Origin: Rodentolepis nana
Lineage: Eukaryota > Platyhelminthes > Cestoda > Cyclophyllidea > Hymenolepididae
DNA length: 16,069 nucleotides
Reading direction: 5' to 3'
NCBI GenBank assembly: GCA_900617975.1
Contig: UZAE01000990.1
Span: 1-16,069 of the forward strand
Shown here: positions 1 through 10,600 of the stretch, piece after piece
Position numbering within the stretch: the first letter of the stretch is position 1
Layout of the letters: every line of letters begins with the position of its first letter
Notes under the pieces: model-generated
What the model was told of the DNA's origin: nothing
Databases searched by the model: none
Seen by the model: the letters and a program-made list of their open reading frames with translations, nothing else
Made by a program: the position numbers and the translations under genes

Positions 1-43
1 GCTAATGATAGCTATCAAAACGCCTGCCATTTGAAACAAAATA
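1..43 (+). repeat. Right-hand end of a dispersed retroposon-like repeat (copy A, cut by window edge)
   Basis: The first ~33 bases match the tail of the repeat at 2761-2793 (only a few differences), and the similarity continues weakly into an A-rich stretch that looks like a shortened TAAA tail. The inverted match is at 15323-15355. Only the 3' end is visible; the rest would lie left of the window. Orientation is the same as copy B. Confidence 0.7.
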
Positions 44-2521
44 ATCTTTAATGACTTAATCAGAAAATTGAAAAGCCGATAAGTAAATAACTCGTAATTT
101 GGTGGAAAAAACCAGTAAACAAGAATGCTTCCTCGAGGTAGAAAGTATGCCTAACTCGAATAGCCTCACACAATAAAAAACAAGGAGATAGTCAAGATAG
201 GGAGTTTGAAAGCCCAAAGTACGTTACGACAGAGGAATTCGAAGTAGGTTAAGCTAATAAGCCTGTCGAACTAAAAGGGGGTGTTATGGCATTGTGCAGA
301 CTAATACGAGCCATTACAGATCTAGGACTTGAATTACACACAGTCACAATCCTATGCTGCTTGATACAACACATCAGCTGCGCTATTTCTCCATAAGATT
401 TTTATTCCACTATTATACATCATAATACGCTTCTAGCCCATCCTATCTTACCTACAGCACGTTCTTTGAAATGTATTAACTTTGGCCAACCTACTTACAG
501 GATAAAATAACTAACCTGTAATGCGACGGGTAGACTAATAACAGTTAACCTTACGAATATATTTGTACCACTGTTTTTAAAGTAATAAGTTCCGACAAAA
601 ATGCTATTTTATTCTATCGATTCCAGATCAATCACAGCCATGTCAAGATTGCGGCGTCTCATTAGTCCTCATCGTCTTTTTCTCCCTCCTCAGTGAAGAC
701 CTCGAAGATAAGCAACAGCTTAGAAAATTGTCCTTACCTCGCTTTAGTAATTCCCAACTTATAACTTCTCTAAAAATTTTTATAATGAGATACCATAATG
801 CTCTAATGATTATTATACCAATCAATTCATTTTTGGCTTACTATTGGAGTCATAGAGACCAATTTTACTATTTTACGTGTCTCTAGGTCCCTTAAATGAT
901 TATATAAGTTCACGCATAGGACTCATTATCTCAAAAAAGGCAGTAGAGGAAGGGAAATATAGACTAAGGCCGACATAGTACCAAGAAATAAACGACTAGA
1001 GCCACCAAGTAGACAACTACCAGTTCACTGGTCGCAGATTTAGTCACGAGGGGAAAAGTATTCATTCTCAGCTCTCCATACGCGTCCACTAGCGCAGCAC
1101 ATTGGTATACACATATATGCATAATTCACTAAACAGCGTCACTGTGTTCTCATTATCTTCGGTAGCTATTATTCCCTAACGCGGTGTATACGTACATACA
1201 CGCACACACACACACATTGACTTTCCACAAAACGCAAGGACAGCTCAAATAAAAAGTAGAAGTGAGTGGACACACATGAAAAAGTGAAAGGACACGTCAC
1301 TTTGCGACTAAAATCTACCCCTCTCACCATACTCTGACTCCTTGGAGCGTCTTAAATGGTTAGGCAAGATAAGGTGTGGAAGAAATAATAATTGAAGAGC
1401 CTTTAGACAGTGAATCGAATAAAATAGTTGGATTCATACTACTCCTACCTACATTGTAGTCCACTTACCAGTTTGGCAGATTAAGTGAAAGTAATTCTAA
1501 TTGGACTAACGAAGGCGATATTGAGAAACGACTAGCCATTGCCTCTTTTCAACTCACAGTTGATCGACATTTAAGGTGCTGAATATGTAACTTGAAAAGA
1601 ATATTTACAATTAATACACACCAAATGGTTTGCTAAGTATTAGCACCGCAATAAAATTATCGAAACTAAAGCAACGAAATGAGTACACGAGGAGTAAGAA
1701 ATATGTTTCGTGTCTCTGTTGTTAGCCACTTTCAAAATCCATCTAGTTGACTCAAAAGGACTTAGGTTTTTAGAAAGCCTATCAGCTTGTAACACACCCC
1801 CAAACTAAACCTAAAAACTGCCAAATGAAAGTATAAATTAGTTATTTTCGCTTGAAACAATGTCCACACACTTATTATGTGGGCATCATTCATTGTTTGA
1901 GAACTCGTCCGTGGCGAGTATAAATCCCAGGACTAATGAAGGGTAAGGCAAAAAAAGGATCAAAGACTCATCTCAACAGAGTTTGTGATCTATTTACTCC
2001 GGTGTTGACAACTCACAATCGCACTTAGGAAAGCTTCGCTAGCACTCAATTCGAAAGTGGATAGCATCGTACAGCCCCATGGTGAGAAAGTAACATTCCA
2101 TCGACCGCTTTATTGCGCATACGGGACCCGTGAATAAGGCCGTTCACCTCATTAGCTACGCATCGAGAGGCACATCGAAACCATAGAAACCGAAGTAAAA
2201 GACGAGCATGATGACCGATACGAAACCGGCACATTCTGTGAGAAAAAAAGCACTTCGCAAGTAGTAAGCAGACAATTTATACCTGATTCAATAAACGGGA
2301 TCGGCAAAGTTTAATCGCAGTCAAAATGAAAATAAAGGGAATCCTTGTGAAACATAGAAATATGGGCAAAAATACCATACATAAAGAACTTAACTTATTG
2401 AATGTGAATTTTAAATTAGGTAGTGCGAAAAGCGCGATCGTCAATAGGTTCACGCGAAAGACAGCTTACAAGAGCAAAATGAAGTTAAACGATATTTAAC
2501 TACGAATTATAGTGTAATCTA
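44..2521. other. Gene-free AT-rich stretch
   Basis: I see no supportable gene. The stretch is AT-rich with frequent stops in all frames. The longest open frame (2046-2234, minus, 62 codons) sits in a slightly more GC-rich patch around 2040-2230; its product is unrecognised and could be a decayed mobile-element remnant. Relative to the leftward GCC1-like gene this is either a long 3' intron or downstream flank; no GRIP-domain exon could be read here on the minus strand. Confidence 0.5.
1203..1216. repeat. (CA)7 dinucleotide microsatellite
   Basis: Seven perfect CA units, preceded by an interrupted stretch of TACATACACG type from about 1185. It is an ordinary simple repeat with no coding context. 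Confidence 0.9.
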
Positions 2522-2808
2522 GGAGTGTGCGATAGACTTACCTCCACGTGGTGCACCCTGGGCAACGTATATTCATACAAGCCGGCAGTTGACTTCTCAC
2601 TTCAAAATACCATCACCCACTGTATGTCAAATTCGACTACTTCCACAGTACTCACCTCACCTTTTTTCTACCTTCGTATTTGAAACACTCTCCCCCCCCC
2701 TCTCGAATTTTTTCACTTTGATGTTCCTTCCCCTCTGTGAAGCCTGAAGTCAACTAAAGGGCTAATGATAACCATCAAGACGCCTGCCATTTGTTATAAA
2801 TAAATAAA
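2522..2808 (+). repeat. Dispersed retroposon-like repeat, near full length (copy B)
   Basis: Begins GGAGTGTGCGATAG and ends with a TAAA-repeat tail after GCCATTTG. It matches 15312-15630 in inverted orientation along nearly its whole length, and 14622-14841 for its first two thirds. Landmarks shared by the copies are CCTCCACGTGGTGC near the 5' end, CAGTTGACTT, a CT-rich middle and TGATGTTCC. The 7-bp TAATCTA occurs just before (2515-2521) and just after (2809-2815 or 2814-2820), a possible target-site duplication. This copy lacks two short internal segments of copy C and has a C run expanded to about ten. It lies antisense to the GCC1-like gene. Confidence 0.85.
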
Positions 2809-2820
2809 TAATCTAATCTA

Positions 2821-4296
2821 AAAGGCTCCAACTTTTCGCGTCCATCCAAAAAATGATTCCGCAGACTCTTAGGTGTAACGACAATCGAGAATTGATAGCT
2901 ATGATAACTCATTCATTTGTTCCTTTTTGACGTAAGCTAAGGAAAGCAGAAGTAGAGGCATTATTGTCGTTTTAAGTGCAAATACATTCACATCAGTTCA
3001 TGACGTTCGTCACAAAGCGATAATTCTGAATTCGGATGATTTCAAGAATAACTCCTAATGATTGATCGCCAATAAAAATGACGAGACAAGATTAAATTAC
3101 AACGACAATCATACCTTTGAATGAGGCTAAATTAAATATCTCTCAAAAAGAAAAAGAATTGAACATCTTCAATGGCCTGAGTGAAATTCATGAGAATATG
3201 TGAGCTGAGTTCATCCCAGGACAATGGACTGTTCGATCACTATTCTTTCACGATCAGACCTAGGAATTATGGTTTTCTCACAGCTTTACCTTTTCCAACG
3301 ACAACGTTGGTAAGAAAAAAACCATTGTTGTCTGCGAAATAAGCACTCATTCCATCTGCGAAGTCAGGGCTCAATTGCAGTACCTTTTGATGTATTTGAA
3401 AGAATGAATGTGGTGAAAAAAAAAACGTTAAGAATTGCTAAAGTCGAGTAAAACAGAAATTGGGAAGACTAAACCAGAAATAATAGTAAATTTTCAAGTT
3501 CATTTGACAGGAAAGGGAGCATTCTTCAACACCGAAATTGCGGCCCCAGCCCCATTAAGGAAGGAATAATCTTCCAAAAGAGCCCAAGAGGTTCTATTAC
3601 TCCTCCCCCCCCCCCCCAATTTTCGTTAGACCTCCCTCCCTTCCCATTGCCACTCGAAAATAAAAAGAATTTCAAAATGCGTTTAGAGTTGAAAATCACC
3701 TGAAAGACTATTTTAATGAAAAAACCAAGTATTTATTAAAAAGGGGATAGAAAAACTGAAAAAGAGAAATAGGAAAGAGTCGAAAACGATAGTGAAAATT
3801 AGATTATGTAATATCACAAAACAAATGAGGTCAGTAACATTTCGATGGTGCTTATGAACTGCGTGATTTCCTATGGCTATCCCCAGCATAAAGTGTCACC
3901 TTCTAATAAAGGGGCAGAAAGGTAAGTAGGTGATAAGGTCTAGTTCCTACAAAGATTGAACAGATCTGTAAGATAGGTGATTGATTTTAATAACATGCAA
4001 GCCACCAACTCTCCAAAAACACCAAGGCAAGTTCGTTTAAATTAAGGAAAAAAAACAATAAGAATACGAAGAGAAGAGATACAACGATTCCCATTATATG
4101 CACAATGACCGATGGTAAAAGAAAGCCAGGGAATTTACTATCGAGTTCTTATTACAAATCTGCGTTTCAATTTACGTTCACGATGAAAGTTTGGTGAATT
4201 CTCCAGCTTCTGCCACAGTTAATGAATTATAAATGAACCTACTAACTCCTAATGTCATAAACACTTAAGACTTCACCTCTAATTATGCATTACTTA
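2821..4296. other. Non-coding stretch, start of GCC1-like intron 8 (minus strand)
   Basis: It follows the perfect GTAAGT donor of exon 8 on the minus strand (from 4297 downward). Read in that direction it has stops in all frames and no GRIP-like exon. A strong pyrimidine-rich acceptor occurs at about 3756-3775 (minus), but the frame then gives only 14 unrelated residues before a stop. Poly-C and C-rich tracts lie at 3605-3645. Nothing else can be supported. Confidence 0.5.
3605..3645 (-). repeat. C13 homopolymer and C-rich tract; G-quadruplex-capable on minus strand
   Basis: Thirteen consecutive C at 3605-3617, then triplet C runs at 3631-3645. On the minus strand, which is the sense strand of the GCC1-like gene, this reads as three short G3 blocks followed by a G13 run, which satisfies the usual G-quadruplex pattern. 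Folding in the cell is inference. Confidence 0.6.
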
Positions 4297-4297
4297 C

Positions 4298-4673
4298 ATT
4301 CGACCATGACGCTCAGCGCAATGCACCAAACCACAATTCTTAGACAGAAAGGATTCATCAAAGTTGACTGCAGAAACGGGTGAGAGAGTTGTTGAATCAG
4401 GCGCAACTTCCTTACAACTTCCTTCGGAGAGACTCACCGAGGTCACAGGCGTGGTAGAGATACGAGAACGAGAAGTTGGTGGGACAGCATAAGAACCTTC
4501 TTGGTTGGCAAGGAAGAGAGCCGTTCGAAGCTCTGAAATCTCCTCTTCCTTCTCTGTAAGAAGATTGAGTGTCTGTTCACGATATCGACGAGCCTCGGAT
4601 TCCATTCGTGCTAACTGTGCCTCGTGTCGAGAGTTTGCCTCTACTAAACGTTCTGAAGCCTCATTCTCGGCCG
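4298..4673 (-). CDS. GCC1: GCC1-like exon 8, last coiled coil before the GRIP region
   Basis: Acceptor TTTATTTTTAG; phase-1 entry; 124 full codons. It encodes ASERLVEANSRHEAQLARME, then YREQTLNLLTEKEEEISELR. This aligns with the vertebrate GCC1 block ending in RALAVLTEKDLELEQLR. A serine/threonine/proline-rich linker follows, then SKNCGLVHCAERHGR, comparable to the YAEQLARKEVEI block just upstream of GRIP. The exon ends in phase 2 at a consensus GTAAGTA donor. Reading through the donor gives ATG TAA, so an unspliced transcript would stop one codon later and lack GRIP. Confidence 0.85.
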
Positions 4674-7600
4674 CTAAAAATAAAAACAGAAGTAAAAGTT
4701 ACCTGTTTGAGTTTGCAACTGGTAGATGGAATATCAAATGACAACGGATATTCTTGATCAATAAATAGGTGGAAAAATTCTACTTTCTCAGTCCTAGCCT
4801 CTTTGATATAGTTCCTCTGCCGAAACTCACTATTTGGAAAAGAGATTCCTTAAGCGGCATAAATTTTAATTAATGAAGTAAAAATGTAGCGTTTCCTTAC
4901 TTATCTGAATAGTCCAAGGATATCCCCAATGAATTATTCATTACCCTAACGTAACACGCTCCTTAAAAAAGGGGCGATGCATTAATAGTGCATTAGCAGA
5001 ATAGAATCAAACGAATTAGGAAGAGATTAAAACGCAAATGTTCATGCATACGGGATTTGCACTATATTCAGAGAAAGTTAATAATCACCTAAGACTTATT
5101 AAACAAGGCTTTATACAAGAGGACATAAAGGCAAATAAGAAAAGGCGAGATAGAAAGGGGGGACCGAAAAATTTAGAGGTTACAAGCGTGAGAAAGAATC
5201 ATCTCCTCAAGGCGCCTACTCATGACTCAAGTAACATAGAGAGCATGATTTGCCCACGGTAAACCCACATTGGCCTGCGTGCTGGCAAGCGCCTCCACAT
5301 TGGCTGGCGAGGCAGCTGGCTTTCCTACCTCCTAATTGCTCGATAGCAAGGCACCCGATAGCTTGCACACACTGCCGTGTTTTCGAGAATAATGGCAGAA
5401 TACCCCTATATCGTTTATACTGCACCGCAGTATAAACGAGCTTGATTGGCATACCTACTACCTAACCGAAGGCAAAGAAAACAACGCTAAAAACCTGCTC
5501 CTTGGGAAATTTTATGTCAATTTGATTGATAGGAAAGAGCTCTTTAAAAGACAATATAGAAATTTCAATACACTGTCCGCGGTTGTACAATATGACAATA
5601 ATAATATGACAAAAATACTAGTAGCTCAAAGACGATTTCTCTTCACTTTATTTCGATGACAGTGTTGACTGCACTTAATAACCTGAATACAGGAGATATA
5701 TATTAGCTATTTCCTTGACAATCCTTTCATAGAAATTTGTCGATTCTAACGTAAAGAACCAAAACGTCCGATTACGATACCCGAAAAAATGAAGCCCTTT
5801 CAATTTCGATTGAAATTTATTCTAAGACGTTGATTCTAAAGGGTTTTCTGATAACTGAGCGACAATTTGTGTTTGCAATTTCCCCTTGACATAAGACGTT
5901 ACCTCCAATGATGCACACTGAGCCACTTCTTAGAAATGACGATAATTTCATTTAAATTTACTGCGAAACTAAGCAACATAGTAAATGAAATACAAACACT
6001 TCTGCTATCACAAAGTAAAGTAAGGGAATAGCAAAATTGTCACAGTAAAGCATAATAGATTTATAAATATCGCTGAATATCGCACTAATAGATCAAGGAG
6101 AATATAGCCTATAAATGTCTATGGACATTTCAAGAAGCGCAATCGAAAAAAAGGTTTAATAAAAGAGCACATTAGAGATGGGGCAGTGTGGGAAAAAAGA
6201 GCACACAGATCTATCGTGGCATGAGGGAAGCAATGATCGACCGAAACGCATCAATGAGCATAAATGAAAGATGAAGCGATTACTCTGTAACAATTATCAT
6301 ATCAGTAGACACAGAGACACTTGCTTTCATACTAGGTTGATGAGCTTGCAGAACTTAGTCCGCTTCCCATTCTGCAGAAGCAAGAAGTCGGTGGTTTATA
6401 ATAAGCAGCCCTTGTATCATTCTTTTTTTGAACCCATAACATGAACTCTTATATGAGCACCACCTTAATTAGGAAATTATTCTTTTTTTGTAAAACAAAG
6501 GATGTATGACAGTCAAATTTACAAAGCATAGCATAACTAGGACAACAACTCTTTACCATCATACATTTCTCACTATTCTCTGTTCTCTCCATTCTTCTTA
6601 TTTCTACTTGTTTCCATAATAACAACCTTTTTGCCAATGTGAGTCATTCGTTGGCACTTCGATTTCAGACGGACGGTTTTTTAGTTAGACTTTATGATCA
6701 TTAGGGATGGTCTTAAGCTCAACTTGTCCAGATTTTTAAAGAAGCCCTATTGACTGGACTCAGCGTTGCTTCAAGTAGATTTATCGATATTAATGAGTGC
6801 ACATGTGACCTTAGATAGCGCTAAACCAAACTGAGAGCATTTCCGACGTGATCAGTTAGCCGCTAGTATTCAAAAATTTTACGTCATTGTCAATGCGCAG
6901 TTAATCGGAAAGTAAAAGTGATTGCGCTAAAGTTCTTACTTCAATTCGTGCTTTATCATTTAATCATGCAACTCATTTTCGTTGCCATATCACCGAGCAT
7001 GATCGGTAGAACTTATGAAAGCAAAGAATGAAATCTCTCATTCAAAAATCACACCAGAAATTGCCCAACCCTTACCATCAAATGCGATAACTTCAAAGCC
7101 TGTTTAAATAAACAGTTTTCAACACACCTTTTTGGTAGAAGGGTATCACATTAGAGTCAGGCAAGAAATATTTATTAGCAGGACAAAACCAAGACGGTAA
7201 ACTACTTTTTTTCACTGGACTACCACCAACTGGCATCGAACCCATGCACTCTGAGCACGTTAATGATTGCGCCACAATGATTACGTATACCTAAGGACAA
7301 CTGCTTCCATTTTGAAACCATGAAAGAAGCATAATATCTTGTGAGACCAAATTGCACAGAGAAAAGTAATGCAGTGATAAGATCGACCATCAATCAATCG
7401 ATTAATAAAAACCAGAAATCATGAACAAGAGCTTGAACAAGTATCAAAGGGCCAAAGAATGAAATGTGATTATATGAACGTGAAGTATTCTTTAAAAAAA
7501 CGTTGTTCAACCTGAAATACAAAGAAAGATTTTAGAAATTAAACCACTTGATACACTGATTTTAATTGCAAAACTTTTTCCCTCTTACTACGGCATTAAT

Positions 7601-10600
7601 TATTACACATTATTGCCACCTTAGTTCGCTATCTTTCCCAAGTTAACATTTTTGATGAACTGTAAAAATTGAAATAAAACACTGATAATGTATAAACTTT
7701 TAACGAGTGAAAGCGTCAAGTATACTTGGTGATAAATGGATAAAATTTAATGAAAAAAGTAACTACCAATTAAAATACATAAATTTAAATGTTTAAATGT
7801 CAGAGAAAGGGGAATTATTTAATATTTACCCTCAAAATTTGACACAATAGTGCGCAATTAAGAATTCACTTGGCATCAAAAAAGCGTGTAAATGTCAAAT
7901 AGTCAACAAGGTGGGGAAGTTAGTCTGCCCACCAAGTACCTATAAATAATAATCGATCAACAGCAGAAGAAAAAAGGTCAAATTAACCCAGATTGAGGTT
8001 TAAGATGATCACGTTTTACTTTTGGTAGCCAGAGGTGGCGAGAAAATTGCATTTAATATCGGGTAAATTAGGCAATAGTAAAAGTTGAAATATGGTCAAT
8101 TAAACAAAAAGTAGACAAAAAAGCATTCCAATGCAATGAACTGTACGCATACACCACAGATCATTGGCAATAAAGATGGATTATTATTATTATTATTATT
8201 ATAGGATTTGTAGAATTCATATGCCACCAGCTGTAATTCCGAACTCTTGCTTTTCCGGAAATCTCATGAATCAATTCAACGTTAGTCTAATTCGAAGACA
8301 TGGTAAAACCCGATTCGAATATTTTCAGAGCACTCAAGTGAAACGCATAAGTCACATTCCTCGTCCTCAGTAATATCGATGATTGAATTCCTAACCTAAC
8401 ATCTGGATATATAGTGGCACCAGTACAGCAATCGTCACTACAATTGTTTCCAAAACAGACAACTGACCATTAGCAGTATAAAAAATTCCACTTGAAAAAT
8501 TAGTTCTTTCATAGTCGATATATATATGCATATACTAACATTATAAAGCAACAATCAGTCATCGGCTTGTTATCTATTAGTTTATACAAACATTCTACCT
8601 CATATACAATTAATTACACTCTATATTATAAACGCATACTACTTATAACCTCATAAAACATACACTCGGAGTAGATTTTGTTACTTCCTTGCACAATAGC
8701 AAAGTTCCCTAAAGGTTTGGATACTAGCTTAACAGGATTCCTTAAGATTACATCGGCGTCTACCAAGCTGTAACTATTATACCCTGCATGGAAAGACTGT
8801 GTACTCCAACACATCAAGTTAAGCACGTTCAATTCACCATTTCATGTAGGAAGGTAGAATCAAAGAGCCTCACAAGTGAGAAACTCGAAATCTTCTGCCC
8901 CTTTTAGTAGCCAGTTGCAACCAATCTTTGGCTGACAATTCCACTCACTAGATATGGATAGTTGGGAATCAAGCCCATGACCTCTAACTATGTAAAGGAG
9001 CAAGCAATCAGTAGATTGAAGACAGAGACAGTGGTATAGCTTCAAAAATTTGTTTACCAGCAAGTTTCGAAAACATCGACTTCCTCACCGATTCTAACTC
9101 GAGAAGTGTTGTAAAGTTCTGCTTCCTCAGCAACTTGACATGATCTTGCGCTTCGCGAAGTTGTATTTCCAATTCTTGTCTATTTGCGTTCCCATTGGCA
9201 CCATTTTCATGTAAAAATGTTTCCTTAGGTGTCAGGCCTGTCTAAGAATATGACGAGGATGACAGAAATCGATAGAAACATAATGGATAATGAAAACTCT
9301 TAAAGAAAATTACTAGCTTACTAGAAGAGGAGAAGTGGTGGTCTTTTTGGTATTATCATGAAAGCTCTGAATGCGCACCTTGGCAGCTTCAAGTTCGTGC
9401 TCCAATAAAGCTCTTTCCTTTTCACAAGTTTCCAGCGACTCAATGGAAACGAGGTACTGTAAATTTAGCCGTTGTAGGAGCTGCTTTTCAAGAGAGGATT
9501 GTTGAATTTGACTAGACTCAACGATTGCTTGCCAGAACTGAAGTAAATAATCGAAAAGCTCATCACTTCCAGAGACATCGGTCACATTGCCTCTACTCTG
9601 CAAGACCGTAAGTATTAAATCTGAGGGGGATGGTTTGATAGTCTGGGGCTGAAATGTGAAAAATAAAGTTGGGATTGATTCTGCCATACCTTGAAACCTC
9701 TGAGTGCATCGACCATAAAGTAGCAATTAATAGAATGACCCCCCCCCCCACATTAATTTTGTTAGCTAAATGTGCTTTCTATCTCAATGTGCTTTCTGTA
9801 TTAGGAATGTTTGAGAGTGCGTAAAATAAATATCACACAAAATAAATCGAAATTTACCGATAATGATTCTTTATTCTGATTATGCGATTTCTCCGACCGA
9901 AGCTGGCTGATTGTTTCTGTATCATTTTTGTGAATTTCTTGATAGGTTTGGAGAGTGGTAACTATATCTGATATCCTAGTCTACAAAAGGCTTAGATATT
10001 AAGCTTATGATAACATTACTACTTAAATTTTTAAGTAATAGCATACCTCGAAATGTTGGGTAGAGATTTCATGTTGTTCTTGAGCTTGGATAAGGGCAAA
10101 TTCCAAAGATTTTGAGTTTGTCTGCTCAGATTCCAAATCACGAGTTAATTGATCAATGTGTCTATTTAAGGAGGGTATTTTATCAGCCTCTTCCCGATAT
10201 CGATTTTTCTCAAGAACCTATAATGCAAAGATGCAAAAACATAAGCAATCCAAGTAAAAGGGAGGAGAGTAGAGTATAATAGCTTACAAGATTTTTGAGC
10301 TTGTCAGTAAGGTCAGAAATTTCAACTGACTGATTATTTATAGTCTTACTCTTCTCGTCTAATTCTTGGCGTAAGTGAGATTCCTACAAAAAGAAAAGTT
10401 AAAAGGTTGAAACTGAAATATGAGCTCAAAAAATAAGTACGTTGAGCTCCGATGAACGCAAAAGCTGGCCGAGCGATTCATTCTCACTTTGTAATTTTTT
10501 ATACGCTGCGATTATATCTAAATTATGATGGCATTAATATTTAACCACGACAAATTACCTTTCAATTTGGTTTCGTAGCGCTCGATTTTACTAGCCCGTT

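Larger units (their letters stand above)
4674..9057 (-). other. 4.4 kb intron 7 of the GCC1-like gene
   Basis: Bounded by a GTAAAC donor (9057) and a TTTTTAG acceptor (4674-4675) on the minus strand. It is about twenty times the length of the longest other complete intron here. It contains an isolated GC-richer island with a perfect hairpin (5250-5450), a tRNA-like SINE remnant (7210-7290), a second B-box-like site (8965-8975) and an ATT microsatellite (8180-8203). Open frames inside it (for example 6449-6637, 8164-8373 and 8626-8832) are short, AT-biased and unrecognised. No additional exon could be supported, though a small one cannot be excluded. Confidence 0.7.

Noticed and set aside
541..600. 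Possible GRIP exon reading YYFKN on the minus strand
   Set aside because: Only the YFKN tetrad resembles the GRIP YLKN; the flanking residues do not match and no coherent exon boundaries were found.
2046..2234. 62-codon minus-strand open frame
   Set aside because: Unrecognised product, no splice context that joins it to the GCC1-like gene, and isolated in gene-free DNA.
1..2808. LTR retrotransposon with direct repeats at 1-43 and 2522-2808
   Set aside because: The inverted copies C and D show the repeat is a free-standing element with its own target-site duplication; the interior has no gag, protease or polymerase frame and no primer-binding site.
3713..3756. Alternative last exon of the GCC1-like gene after a strong polypyrimidine acceptor
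   Set aside because: It would add 14 residues (IFSIPFLINTWFFH) unrelated to GRIP and then stop; possible as an alternative end, but unsupported.
5216..5452. Overlapping open frames on both strands in the GC-richer island
   Set aside because: Open on both strands because of composition; the products are repetitive and match nothing I know.
8164..8373. 69-codon plus-strand open frame
   Set aside because: Begins with a microsatellite-encoded tyrosine run and has no recognisable domain; lies within intron 7 of the opposite strand.
8860..9063. 67-codon minus-strand open frame overlapping the end of exon 7
   Set aside because: It is in a different frame from exon 7 and runs into the intron; its sequence covers the B-box-like repeat remnant.
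9069..9097. Internal GTGAGG as the donor of exon 7
   Set aside because: It would end the exon in phase 0, incompatible with exon 8, which needs one leading base; the later GTAAAC donor fits.
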